DNA from: Symsagittifera roscoffensis
Lineage: Eukaryota > Xenacoelomorpha > Acoela > Convolutidae
Direction of reading: 5' to 3'
Assembly: GCF_963678635.1 (NCBI RefSeq)
Contig: NC_087067.1
Location: 53,190,233-53,254,232, forward strand
Length of the DNA stretch: 64,000 nt
Positions 19,851-30,132 of this stretch are shown piece by piece. The first letter of the stretch is position 1. Each line of letters begins with the position of its first letter. Under the pieces are notes generated by a model. It made no database searches. It saw only the letters and a list, made by a program, of their open reading frames with translations, and was not told the origin of the DNA. The translations under genes were made by a program, and so were the position numbers.

Positions 19851-21632
19851 TTCAGGAAGATGATCTTTGAGGCTATGCATCAATAATTCCGCCAATTCAC
19901 GAGCGGAGAGAGGTCGATCCGATGAACAACCTAGGTTCGGATAAGCGGGAGACGGTGCGTAGTCTTCGTTGACTGGCTGATAACCAGTATTAGTTTGATT
20001 GACAAAATGCGGAACATGTTGTGGATGAACTGGGGGAGTATTAAAATACACAGTCCCACCACTAGTATAAGGAGCGGCGGTGTTACACGATGGGACAACA
20101 GTTGTCACATTAGAAAAAATGTTTCCAGCATTACAACACTGAGCAGGCGTGACGATTGGAGTTGTAGCAGCCAATCGCCATAAGTTTGCATCACTTCTGT
20201 AGTAATCGTTGATACTAGGTGACACAGTATGCGGAACAAAGGGAAGATTATGTTGCGTCTGGACTGGCGCTGCATGGCAATTAGGTGCCGAAAAGAAAAC
20301 CGGCGTTGGGTTTACTCCAGAAGATGAGAAGCCACCACCAGCAAATGCAGGCGACAAAGAAACAAAACCAGAACCGGGTTGGGCCGGTAACATTGGGACA
20401 GGTAATGATTCCGGTTGCGCGATGGCAAAAGTGCCATTAGTTATGCTTGAACTCATGGTCTGTAAAGGAACAGCAGACAGTGGTGGTAACACGTGTGCAC
20501 TAGAATGCATATTGTTAACTGGGAATGGAACAGAGGCTGGGAATGAAACAGAAGCTTGCAATGGCAAACGGCTTGCACTGCCAAATTGAGGCATAGCCCG
20601 ATGTCCATAACTATGGATTCCAGGGTCACTCAATGCTGTGTGCTCATGGTTATGACTATTACTGGTGTGAATTGCATGAGCAAGGAGGGCGGAAGTCGTC
20701 GGTCCTGACGAAATGGGTACATGAGTGAAGGCCTGCAAACCTGGCGCACTAGCAACGTCGGGAGGTGCTTGTGAACTAACAGAGTCTACCCAATCATTAG
20801 TTCGATCGGTTGCTACCTTTGAAATAGGTTGACTTACTCCTGTTAAGTTACTTTCCGCTACCTTCTCGCTAACCTCAGATGAACTGTCCTCAAGTTCAAA
20901 CGCTTTCAATTCCATTTCAATTAGTTGCTTTTTATGATTTTCAGCCAATTGCTCTAGTTCCAGCTGACTTTGTTCGAACTTAAGACGGTTCTCTTGCTCT
21001 TTAAGTCTTAAAGATACTTGATACTGCCTTTCCAGCTCCTCATGGCGTCGTTTTACTAAAGCTAACTCATGCCGTTTCTCACTTGATGACATAGTGCGAA
21101 CAGTCGACGTATGACGAGTGGAAGCAGATTTATCAGACTTATGTGAGTCAAGCTTTCTACTATCCTTAGACTTATTAGAGACCTTAGACCTGTTTTCAGA
21201 TACTCGTGCTGCTGAATCACTTGTTTTGTGCGAGCGTGAGGATGTCTCAGACCTAGTTTGTTGTAAAGATCCCTTGCTCCCTGTAATGCCGGCTGCTGGA
21301 AATGACGAAGGTTCAAGGCTCATCTTGTAACTCTGAGCTTCGTGCATTACTTTATCGTTCATTTCGGTTACTTTCTTAAGCCAAAGGTCTTGCTGAGCAA
21401 TAATTTTTTCAGGATTTTCCGTTTTTCCCGCTAACCTAATTAATTGCTCATTGACGTCGACAGCTTTTTCCAACGCAATTTTACATTTGTAAACAGCATT
21501 ATCAATTTTTGTAGTGCGACTATTATTCTCAATGTACTCAAGTAATAATGAGTGACCTTTAAGCAGCTCATTTTCTAGATTTAGACGGGTTTCGAATAAC
21601 TTGCGTATCTTACTTTGAAATTTTTCGTCCAT
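19848..21632 (-). CDS. BEL/Pao Gag N-terminal part, ending at an in-frame TGA
   Basis: The first ATG is at 21632, in good initiation context (A at -3, G at +4); the frame is open a few codons further up but only through a GTG. About 594 residues follow. The N-terminal 110 are helical. Residues about 110-180 are rich in S, K and R. Residues about 185-250 form a probable coiled coil dense in E, Q, K and L (RHEELERQYQVSLRLKEQE). The rest is rich in S, P, A and H. The end (LSARELAELLMHSLKDHLPE) is followed by TGA, and the same frame continues straight into the DUF1759-like core of the next entry. Gag normally forms the particle. The stop may be a point mutation, or a site where some ribosomes continue. 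Confidence 0.9.
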   Translation of the reverse strand: MDEKFQSKIRKLFETRLNLENELLKGHSLLLEYIENNSRTTKIDNAVYKCKIALEKAVDVNEQLIRLAGKTENPEKIIAQQDLWLKKVTEMNDKVMHEAQSYKMSLEPSSFPAAGITGSKGSLQQTRSETSSRSHKTSDSAARVSENRSKVSNKSKDSRKLDSHKSDKSASTRHTSTVRTMSSSEKRHELALVKRRHEELERQYQVSLRLKEQENRLKFEQSQLELEQLAENHKKQLIEMELKAFELEDSSSEVSEKVAESNLTGVSQPISKVATDRTNDWVDSVSSQAPPDVASAPGLQAFTHVPISSGPTTSALLAHAIHTSNSHNHEHTALSDPGIHSYGHRAMPQFGSASRLPLQASVSFPASVPFPVNNMHSSAHVLPPLSAVPLQTMSSSITNGTFAIAQPESLPVPMLPAQPGSGFVSLSPAFAGGGFSSSGVNPTPVFFSAPNCHAAPVQTQHNLPFVPHTVSPSINDYYRSDANLWRLAATTPIVTPAQCCNAGNIFSNVTTVVPSCNTAAPYTSGGTVYFNTPPVHPQHVPHFVNQTNTGYQPVNEDYAPSPAYPNLGCSSDRPLSARELAELLMHSLKDHLPE

Positions 21633-21725
21633 GTTTTTCACAAATTGACAATATTCTACGGAAGCTCACTTATAGAAAACAATCAATAAAATGAGATACT
21701 GTTTTGGTACGTAATCAAATTTGCA

Positions 21726-22370
21726 TTAGTAAATCAACATTAGCTTACAAGACGGGGGAACTTGACGTCTCAAAGCTTCTACCTGAAGCCTATTTCTTAT
21801 AGCTTTCCGAGCTTTGAGGGGTAAGCGGTTTCGCTTCTTACGTGTCTTAAGGATGTTAAGATTAGCGCTATAACGCCTTAGAAGGAGGAGAGTCTTTAAC
21901 TCAAGGGAAGGAGGCTGGTGAAGCTCTTTGTACTTCTCAATTAGTACCTGGTCCTTAGCCTTACGCTTAGAGATAAAGTCTTTAACGACGTTGAGAACGA
22001 AAATACCTGTTGAACCTAAACTTTCCTCTATATCCTCGGTTCCGTTCCGTCTACAGTATACGATCGCACAAATGTTTGTCCTATACCTTAATAACAAATT
22101 GACAAGTTGCTCACTACTCAGCTTGCGGTTATTGTTGCTGCGGTGCCTACTTATCGAGTTATTAATGGCGTCGTGCCAAATTACAAGGTCGTTACGGTGC
22201 GACAAGTAGTGATGAAGGTAGTACTGTATCGTTTTCTGAGAGTCCCTAGCGTTAAAATTCAAACTTAAACCTGGCTTCGTAAAGCAAGTATCTTTGACGC
22301 GCTTCTGGGACGGAGCGGGAAGTTTTCGGAGCGCGTGATCCAAAGAACTAGCTCCTAGGATGAATACCAT
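21726..22370 (-). CDS. Accessory ORF0 upstream of gag, possibly SGNH-hydrolase-like
   Basis: A 214-residue frame starts at ATG 22370 and ends 93 nt before the gag ATG; the frame extends upstream to a TAA at 22494 but without another ATG. It opens with a hydrophobic strand and FILGASSLDHAL (3-14), which resembles the nucleophile block of SGNH/GDSL hydrolases with A in place of D. Later come HRNDLVIWHDAINNSIS (58-74), in the place of a GxND-type block, and NICAIVYCRRNGT (about 97-109), a strand and turn. The C-terminal third is strongly basic (TRKKRNRLPLKARKAIRNR) and could bind nucleic acid. BEL/Pao elements normally encode only gag-pol, sometimes with an env-like ORF after pol. The absence of stops over 645 bp argues for selection. 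The hydrolase idea is inference from short motifs. Confidence 0.7.
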   Translation of the reverse strand: MVFILGASSLDHALRKLPAPSQKRVKDTCFTKPGLSLNFNARDSQKTIQYYLHHYLSHRNDLVIWHDAINNSISRHRSNNNRKLSSEQLVNLLLRYRTNICAIVYCRRNGTEDIEESLGSTGIFVLNVVKDFISKRKAKDQVLIEKYKELHQPPSLELKTLLLLRRYSANLNILKTRKKRNRLPLKARKAIRNRLQVEALRRQVPPSCKLMLIY

Positions 22371-23533
22371 ACACTTGGGGGACCTATGCGACGGCTTCGT
22401 TACGCTTAAGTACCAATGGGGTTGGAAAATTAAGTAGGTCGGTTGAACTCCAACAACACACACGGAGTAAACCTGAGGATGAAAGAATTCAACTTAACTC
22501 ACTTAATATCACCGTACCTGACCACTTAACTTTACTGTCACGCAACGAAGTCAATAATCTGACGGGCTGAAACGGCTTTGTTTTACTCGAAGCGAACTGG
22601 CTTTCAGTTTCACCAATGGTGGGTGGGGGATCAGGCAAATTGGTTAAGTTCCAACAACACACGCGGAAGAAACCTGAGGATGAAAAAACTCAACTTAATT
22701 TGCCTGATATTTCGCTACCAGACCACTTAACATAAGGTTGGTGTCATCTTACAGCACAGTTTCGCAGAATTCTGGAGACGTTTTGAGGATTTTTTGGCAA
22801 TTTTTTACTTTTGTATATTTAAAAATTTTTGGTATCGAGAAAAAAATGTCAAGTCAGTTTGTCTATGTACCGACTAAGATATTTCAGTTCAACGGAACTG
22901 TCCAAAATTTTTGGGTATTGAGAAAAATTACCGGGGGCTAGCTTGCGGGAAAATTTCTATCATAAATGACATCGTATTTAAATTTATAGCACAATTGGAG
23001 TTTTAAAAGTTTTGGAAACTTCTTACAGTTTTAATTGGAGATTGGACGGCACCGGTTGAGGGTTGTCACAAACCAGTCACGATCACGACAGAACACGACA
23101 CAGTTAATGTAGAAGTAGGTGATTAGCGGCACCGGTTGAGAGTTGTCACAAACCAGTCACGAGCAGGACTGAACACGACACCTGTTAGTAGGCCTCCATT
23201 TCCTCAATTCAGTATATCTGCATGAAGGTCTCAGTTCCAGGAACTCAGGATAGGTTGTGGCAAATAATACTTCGTCTACTCCAACTTCCTGTCCATCAGA
23301 CTACCAAGAAAATTCGGGTACCATCCATTGGGTGTCTCAAAAATCAGCAAGAGCGCCTAAGTTGATCAAGCCGCGGGCTGTAGGAATAAGTGCTCTAAGG
23401 GCCGGACAGATGAAGGAGAAGTAGAGTCTGCAGCAGCTTTCTCCTCACTCAGCTGTTCAATCGGGATGCCACTCAACAAAAGCTTCACCACCTCAGTTTG
23501 TAACCGGGATATAACTTCATTCAATATTTATTA
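22371..23533 (-). promoter_or_regulatory. BEL/Pao 5' leader with two pairs of direct repeats
   Basis: No convincing gene lies between ORF0 and the primer-binding site. Two repeat pairs stand out. Positions 22441-22530 and 22641-22731 (200 bp apart) share CCAACAACACAC, AACCTGAGGATGAAA and GACCACTTAAC. Positions 23047-23101 and 23127-23181 (80 bp apart) share CGGCACCGGTTGAG and GTTGTCACAAACCAGTCACGA. Leaders of LTR elements carry packaging and translation signals, so these repeats are candidates, but nothing here proves that. Confidence 0.6.
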
Positions 23534-23552
23534 GGTCCCTTGTGGGGCGCCA
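23534..23552 (-). promoter_or_regulatory. Primer-binding site, tRNA-Lys-like
   Basis: TGGCGCCCCACAAGGGACC lies four bases inside the 5' LTR on the element strand. The first eight bases complement the 3' end of a lysine tRNA including CCA. The following bases match less well, so the primer identity is tentative. Confidence 0.7.
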
Positions 23553-23556
23553 AAAT

Positions 23557-24042
23557 ATGCTCGCTAATCTCCAAACGAAAATAATTGCATCCAAATTCGT
23601 AAATTAATGAGATATTTATCGGTAAATAACTCAAGCAATAGATAATTTCGGTATTTTTCTATTGATCAGGACATCATACAACATTTTTAGCATCTGAGCG
23701 TTTTTGGTACAAATCGGCGCAAGCTAGCCACAAGAACCGGTCGGTAATGTCCTTGAGACAAATTGCTCTTTTTGGCGGTCAACCTTAATCAAGGCTGAAC
23801 CGAATTAGAACCAAAAAACAGTTAAAATAGGATGTAACCCCCGTTTTTAGTATATTAATACATGGGCAGGTGGGGGACTCGAACCTACGTCAACTGTTAA
23901 CCTATATAATCGGCGTTAGCTTAGGCCACTCGGCCAACTGTGCTTATTGTTGTTACATTTTGGTTCAGTTTTATGCATTTATACTATTGTTTTATATGCA
24001 TCTATACTCTACATTCTATACTCTACATTTGCATTGCAACAT
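23557..24042 (-). repeat. BEL/Pao 5' LTR (486 bp)
   Basis: It has the same length and sequence as the 3' LTR, offset by 9,071 bp. As the upstream copy on the element strand it should drive transcription toward lower coordinates. The frame at 23940-24314 begins inside it on the opposite strand and is half LTR and half module A, so that frame is not a gene. Confidence 0.95.
23864..23943 (-). other. tRNA-like segment with A and B boxes in the 5' LTR
   Basis: This is the same 80-nt sequence as in the 3' LTR, at the same LTR position. Its presence in both LTRs shows it was part of the LTR before this insertion. As part of the 5' LTR it is upstream of the element's coding region and could in principle recruit TFIIIC. 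Confidence 0.7.
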
Positions 24043-24047
24043 GGAGT
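24043..24047. repeat. Target site duplication, right (GGAGT)
   Basis: This is the partner of 14481-14485. Module A resumes directly after it (GAGGTAGAGCAAG). Confidence 0.9.
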
Positions 24048-24068
24048 GAGGTAGAGCAAGATTGTAAC

Positions 24069-24568
24069 ATGGCGCTAGACAGAATAGAAAAAGCTTTAGG
24101 TAAATCATACAGCGAACTCAAGAGAAAGCGCGCGAATAAAAAACTAGTACATATGATGATGGACAAAGACATTCATAGTAAGACATGGAAAGACATGATG
24201 CAAATCGTTAAAACCTTATTTGATGGAAACGATGAAAGCATCGGTGTTTTAGAGATAATTCAAAAAAGAGAATCGGTGTCCAAGCAAGATTGCTTGAACT
24301 TCAATACTATTTAATGGCTTACTTGATTTATCGAACGGGGCAAAGATCGGAGTGGATAACAAACGTAACGGTTGCAGAGTGGGATTATAGTGAAAACATC
24401 AAATTGGATGAAACTGGAGACAGGCTTATTTATCTAACTAACCATAAAAATGTACACAGAGGACAAATGGCCTTTGCTTTCATTGTGTCAGATATAGTCA
24501 AGTTTTTTCAAAAGTTTCGAGACAATTTAAGAATTAAATTGAAAAATGATTCACAAATTTGTGAATAA
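24069..24568 (+). pseudogene. Module A recombinase-like region (best copy)
   Basis: Two overlapping frames make up the region. The first runs from ATG 24069 to TAA 24314 (MALDRIEKALGKSYSEL, then KTWKDMMQIVKTLF, a helical stretch). A minus-one shift near 24290-24314 leads to the second, ending in TAA at 24566-24568. The second reads YLMAYLIYRTGQRSEWITNV, then TVAEWDY, and LTNHKNVHRGQMAFAF. TGxRxxE followed by a lysine-bearing beta turn resembles the first half of a tyrosine recombinase catalytic domain (Arg and Lys of the R-K-HxxR-Y set), as in Crypton-like and domesticated animal proteins. The HxxR and Tyr parts are not found. The shift is present in all copies. Confidence 0.45.
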
Positions 24569-25660
24569 GGGTCTTACGAAATATGTTGTAAGTACTGTTC
24601 TGTATCCATTGAATTGCCCCTGTTCGACGATAACTATCGGCGAACTTCCTTACAAATGCAAACTGTCAACACGCACTTTTTTTTGTGACAAGTGTGTGCT
24701 CCACGATGGTGCACAATCCACTATGTCGTGTACTAACCACGTATGGTTTGGATAACATAGGTTCAATTATGAGTAGAAAATTCACTGAACTAATTTGAAG
24801 GCGTGTTTGAATGAAGGTAGGGCAAGCCAACAACTCAGATTTTTATTCAAAATCCTTGAATCATCAGCCACGCACGTCTATGTTCAATTATGTATCAGAG
24901 AAATAAAAAAACTGATTGAAATGGAAAACGCGGTTTTCAAATTTAGACAGGTTTTTGACGAGAACTTGTGTGACTTCATATCAGAAAAAAATGAAGAAAA
25001 CAATATTGGTTGCCTTAGCAGCCCGTCACCCCAAATGATAAAAAACGTTGACCGATCGGAACAGAATGAGTCCGACAATGATTCATTGGTCGAAGTCGGA
25101 TGCTCCAAAAACAACAAACATTTCGTAATAAACTAGTCCCCTAGTGAGGGCACCTGCTCATTGGTAACTAACGAGGAGATGAGAGCTCAAGTACAAGAGG
25201 CAATTGAACACGACCTGGAGGATATCGGTACGTTTTATGGGGCTGCGTTTCAAAAACCGTTTATTAACAGAAACATTTCTTGTAGTTCAACAGGTTGCTT
25301 AGTTAGCCTTAAGACTTATAGTCTTTCAAGTAAAACTAAAGAATTGGAGAAGTATTACGAGGAAAATTTTGGACTAAACTATTTAAAAAAACAAATGATT
25401 CGCAAATCTGAACGATACTTTAACAATCAATTAGGTGAACGACTTAAAGAACAGAAGTGGTAAGATATCGTCAACTAACTCCTTTAGGGGTCTTTTATTC
25501 AATATATGCAAGGATAGATTTGCTTGTGAGCAGAACAATTCCATCGCTGCCGAAATTTTTGACAACAAGTTCCGGCGTATGACTGAGAACTCTAAGGTCC
25601 TGACGTTGATTGATAACAAAATAAAACATTATGAAACAATTTTTACAATATGTCCAAAAA
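24569..25660 (+). pseudogene. Module A downstream frames (unknown proteins)
   Basis: Three frames follow one another: 24546-24755 with cysteines (PYKCKLSTRTFFCDKCVLH), 24795-25136 acidic and serine-rich (DENLCDFISEKNEENNIG), and 25161-25463 (MVTNEEMRAQVQEAIEHDL, FYGAAFQKPFINRN), which ends in TAA at a GTAAGA. A further frame (25435-25665) carries ICKDRFACEQNNSIAAEIFD. None matches a family I know. The same arrangement with the same stops occurs in all array units, so the breaks predate amplification. Confidence 0.4.
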
Positions 25661-26224
25661 AGTGAAGTCCAGAGAGCAGGGATGGAGATATCACTCACGA
25701 TGAATGGAGTAATGGTGGTCAATAGTCATGGCCCTAGTGATATCACCCTTAATGATGCAAAGATAAAAGAGGTGAGATCTTTTATCTATCTAGGAAGCGC
25801 TTTAACTGTTGAAGGAGAGATCAGTGAAGCAGTTTCCAACAACTGCAGAGAAGCACGGACCGAACTTGTTAAATGAGACCAGCACTAACAAGTGGCTCAA
25901 TGAAAAAAAAAAACGAAAGTAGAGACCTTTATCAAACCCATTCAACTGTATGGTCTTGAGACAGCTGTAATTAGAAAAGTTGATTTTGGAAAGTTAGACG
26001 CTGCGCTCAACAAGACCAGAAGAATGCTCCTGAAGCAATACAGCAAAAAAAGCTGCACAAATGTCAAAATTGCAGAAAAAGTACCGTTAAAAAGTATAGA
26101 AGTGGAGTTAGCTGTACGACGGGCAAATCTTTGAGCCTTAATTGTGAAGCTCAAAGTAGATGCTGTCAACTCTCAAGCTGTGAAAAGCAAGTGTATGCAA
26201 AGGATTGGCTGCGAGCCTTAAACT
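25661..26224 (+). pseudogene. RTE post-palm and thumb piece in array unit 1
   Basis: It encodes VQRAGMEISLTMNGVMVVN, IKEVRSFIYLGSAL and, after the shared ATGA shift, thumb sequence (ETAVIRKVDFGKLDAALNKTRRMLL). A deletion near 25917 removes part of the thumb start. Equivalent pieces lie at 28730-29294, 31787-32354 and 35313-35905. No catalytic residues are included. Confidence 0.7.
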
Positions 26225-27059
26225 CAAGAAACCTGAACTCTCAAAAAAATAGAGAGGTTAGTCAAAACGCTGAAAGTCAAGGTTCTGAAACACTGGTCGA
26301 GGCTGCACAATTAGAAGCCAGAACATAACCATTATGCGAAGTGCTTTCAAATATTGACGGAGAATCAGTTTATTCAAATACTAATGATCTTCTAGCAAAA
26401 AATAGAGAATCAGAGACAATTAAATTACCGCAGAAGTAGAATCAAATATCACAGAAATAAAAAGCTACTTCGTCAAAAAACTAAAAAGTGTTACAGGAAC
26501 CAGTTGATCTAATCAAATTTCGTTGGAAAACTGTATTAAACTCACATACGCAATGCTTGAGTACACTAACAGAAGTCAATCACAAAGTTAAAATAGATCA
26601 CGTCATGAAATCATGAAAGAACTTCGGAACGACAGGGTTTTCAAGCTTAGCGTTGGTAAAGTTAGAAAGTACAATTACACAAAAGGGTCCGCTAAGTTTA
26701 ATGCTGTGAACTCTGGTTTGTATGCGGGTAGAACAGCAGAATTCAAATCTGACCTAAGTCAAAGCTTAGGATGCAGGACTGTGAACCACAAAATAGCAAG
26801 TTTAAGTAAGCTTCCGATAATGCTTGCTTCTTCGATAAAAGATCGGTATTCTATTCCTGATGAGGATAGCACGATGACATAAGCGCGGAAACTTCTTTCA
26901 GCAAAGCAGCTTGAAGACGGTGTTTGGGTTTTGTTTCTGTTACGTAACCCTCTATTTTGGATCAACGCACTGGAATCTTTTCTTGACAAAGTTTTGGATT
27001 CCAATGAAGAAAATCATAATTTTCTTCAATTAAATCACAGAAATTTCAGTGGTACAATT

Positions 27060-30000
27060 GGAGTGAGGTAGAGCAAGATTGTAACATGGCGCTAGACAGA
27101 ATAGAAAAAGCTTTAGGTAAGTCATACAGCGAACTCAAAAGAAAGCGCGAATAAAAAACTAGTACATATGATGATGGACAAAGACATTCATAGTAAGACA
27201 TGGAAAGACATGATGCAAATCGTTAAAACCTTATTTGATGGTAACGATGAAAGCATCGGTGTTTTAGAGATAATTCAAAAAGAATCGGTGTCCAAGCAAG
27301 ATTGCTTGAACTTCAATACTATTTAATGGCTTACTTGATTTATCGAACGGGGCAAAGATCGGAACTTCAATACTATTTAATGGCTTACTTGATTTATCGA
27401 ACGGGGCAAAGATCGGAGTGGATAACAAACGTAACGGTTGCAGAGTGGGATTATAGTGAAAACATCAAATTTGATGAAACTGGAGACAGGCTTATTTATC
27501 TAACTAACCATAAAAATGTACACAGAGGACAAATGGCCTTTGCTTTCATTGTGTCAGATATAGTCAAGTTTTTCAAAATTTTCGAGACAATTTAAGAATT
27601 AAATTGAAAAACGATTCACAAATTTGTGAATAAGGGTCTTACGAAATAGGTTGTAAGTCTGTTCTGTATCCATTGAATTGCCCCTGTTCGACGATAACTA
27701 TCGGCGAACTTCCTTACAAATGCAAACTGTCAACACGCACAGTTTTTTTGTGACAAGTGCGCTCCACGATGGTGCACAATTCACTATGTCGTGTACTAAC
27801 CACGTATGGTTTGGATAACATAGGTTCAACTATGAGTAGAAAAATTCACTGAACTAATTTGAAGGCGTGTTTGAATGAAGGTAGGGCAAGCCAACAACTC
27901 AGATTTTTATTCAAAATCCTTGAATCATCAGCCACGCACGTCTATGTTCAATTATGTATCAGAGAAAGAAAAACTGATTGAAATGAAAAACGCGGTTTTC
28001 AAATTTAGACAGATTTTTGACGAGAACTTGTGTGACTTCACATCAGAAAAAAATGAAGAAAACAATATTGGTTGCCTTAGCAGCCCGTCACCCCAAATGA
28101 TAAAAAACGTTGACCGATCGGAACAGAATGAGTCCGACAATGATTCATTGGTCGAAGTCGGATGCTCCAAAAACAACAAACATTTCGTAATAAACTAGTC
28201 CCCTAGTGAGGGCACCTGCTCATTGGTAACTAACGAGGAGATGAGAGTTCAAGCACAAGAGGCAATTGAACACGACCTGGAGGATATCGGTACGTTTTAT
28301 GGGGCTGCGTTTCAAAAACCGTTTATTAACAGAAACATTTCTTGTAGTTCAACAGGTTGCTTAGTTAGCCTTAAGTCTTATAGTCTTTCAAGTGAAGCTA
28401 CAGATTTGGAGAAGTATTACGAGGAAAATTTTGGACTGAACTATTTAAAAAAAACAAATGTTTCGCAAATCTGAACCATACTCTAACAATCAATTAAGTG
28501 AACGACTTAAAGAACAGAAGTGGTAAGATATCGTCAACTAACTCCTTTAGGGGTCTTTTATTCAATATATGCAAGGATAGATTTGCTTGTGAGCAGAACA
28601 ATTCCATCGCTGACGAAATTTTTGACAACAAGTTCCGGCGTATGACTGAGAACTGTAAGGCCCTGACGTTGGTTGATAACAAAATAAAATATTATGAAAC
28701 AATTTTTGCAATATGTCCAAAAAAAGTGAAGTCCAGAGAGCAGGGATGGATATATCACTCACGATGAATGGAGTAATGGTGGTCAATAGTGATGACCCTA
28801 GTGATATCACCCTTAATGATGCTAAGATAAAAGAGGTGAGATCTTTTATCTATCTAGGAAGCGCTTTAAAAGTTGAAGGAGAGATCAGTGAAGCAGTTTC
28901 CAACAACTGCAGAGAAGCACGGACCGAACTTGTTAAATGAGACCAGCACTAACAAGTGGCTCAATGAAAAAAAAAACGAAAGTAAAGTTAGTAGAGACCT
29001 TTATCAAACCCATTCTACTGTATGGTCTTGAGACAGCTGTAATTAGAAAAGTTGATTTTGGAAAGTTAGACGCTGCGCTCAACAAGACCAGAAGAATGCT
29101 CCTGAAGCAATACAGCAAAAAAAGCTGCACAAATGCCGAAATTGCAGAAAAAGTACCGTTAAAGAGTATAGAAGTGGAGTTAGCTGTACGACGGGCAAAT
29201 CTTTGAGCCTTAATTGTGAAGCTCAAAGTAGATGCTGTCAACTCTCAAGCTGTGAAAAGCAAGTGTATGCAAAGGACTGGCTGCGAGCCTTAAACTCAAG
29301 AAACCTGAACTCTCAAAAAAAATAGAGAGGTTAGTCAAAACGCTGAAAGTCAAGGTTCTGAAACACTGGTCGAGGCTGCACAATTAGAAGCCAGAACATA
29401 ACCATTATGTGAAGCGCTTTCAAATATTGACGGAGAATCAGTTTATTCAAATACTAATGATCTTCTAGCAAAAAATAGAGAATCAGAGACAATTAAATTA
29501 CCGCAGAAGTAGAATCAAATATCACAGAAATAAAAAGCTACTTCGTCAAAAAACTAAAAAGTGTTACAGGAACCAGTTGATCTAATCAAATTTCGTTGGA
29601 AAACTGTATTAAACTCACATACGCAATGCTTGAGTACACTAACAGAAGACAATCACAAAGTTAAAAATAGATCACGTCATGAAATCATGAAAGAACTTCG
29701 GAACGACAGGGTTTTCAAGCTTAGCGTTGGTAAAGTTAGAAAGTACAATTACACAAAGGGTCCGCTAAGTTTAATGCTGTGAACTCTGGTTTGTATGCGG
29801 GTAGAACAGCAGAATTCAAATCTGACCTAAGTCAAAGCTTAGGATGCAGGACTGTGAACCACAAAATAGCAAGTTTAAGTAAGCTTCCGATAATGCTTGC
29901 TTCTTCGATAAAAGATCGGGATTCTATTCCTGATGAGGATAGCACGATGACATAAGCGCGGAAACTTCTTTCAGCAAAGCAGCTTGAAAACGGTGTTTGG

Positions 30001-30132
30001 GTTTTGTTTCTATTACGTAACCCTCTATTTTGGATCAACGCACTGGAATCTTTTCTTGACAAAGTTTTGGATTCCAATGAAGAAAATCATAATTTTCTTC
30101 AATTAAATAACAGAAATTTCAGTGGTATAATT
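27060..30132 (+). repeat. Array unit 2: module A plus RTE piece
   Basis: The order is as in unit 1, length 3,073 bp. A 54-bp in-frame tandem duplication (27308-27361 and 27362-27415) repeats the 18-residue recombinase-like segment ending in TGQRS. This unit has the uninterrupted target site of the BEL element at its start. The RTE thumb (28937-29206) is open and complete to RANL. Confidence 0.9.

Larger units (their letters stand above)
14486..24042 (-). mobile_element. Complete BEL/Pao LTR retrotransposon
   Basis: The element reads on the minus strand: 5' LTR (23557-24042), primer-binding site, about 1.2 kb of leader, an accessory ORF, gag, pol (aspartic protease, RT, RNase H, zinc-binding integrase, DUF5641-like end), polypurine tract and 3' LTR (14486-14971). 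The domain order protease-RT-RNase H-integrase and the DUF1759-like gag region are characteristic of BEL/Pao. The LTRs look identical by eye and GGAGT flanks both sides, so insertion was recent. It is distinctly less AT-rich than its surroundings. It lies antisense to the module A copy it interrupts. One in-frame TGA in gag is the only obvious defect. Confidence 0.97.
24043..27059 (+). repeat. Array unit 1: module A plus RTE piece
   Basis: Order: module A from GGAGT to about 25660 (ATGTCCAAAAAA), an RTE post-palm and thumb piece at about 25661-26224, then the module A distal part (26225-27059). The RTE piece begins at GAAGTCCAGAGAGCAGG, a point where module A and RTE share a few bases. It returns to module A after CGAGCCTTAAACT. 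Unit length is 3,017 bp. Here the RTE thumb start is shortened (25908-25930) compared with later units. Confidence 0.9.

Noticed and set aside
22371-22463. ORF0 starting at GTG 22463
   Set aside because: The first ATG is at 22370 and the predicted first strand of the fold begins right there. The upstream part looks like leader repeat.
23940-24314. 124-codon plus-strand frame
   Set aside because: It is half LTR and half module A, created by the insertion. The module part alone starts at ATG 24069.
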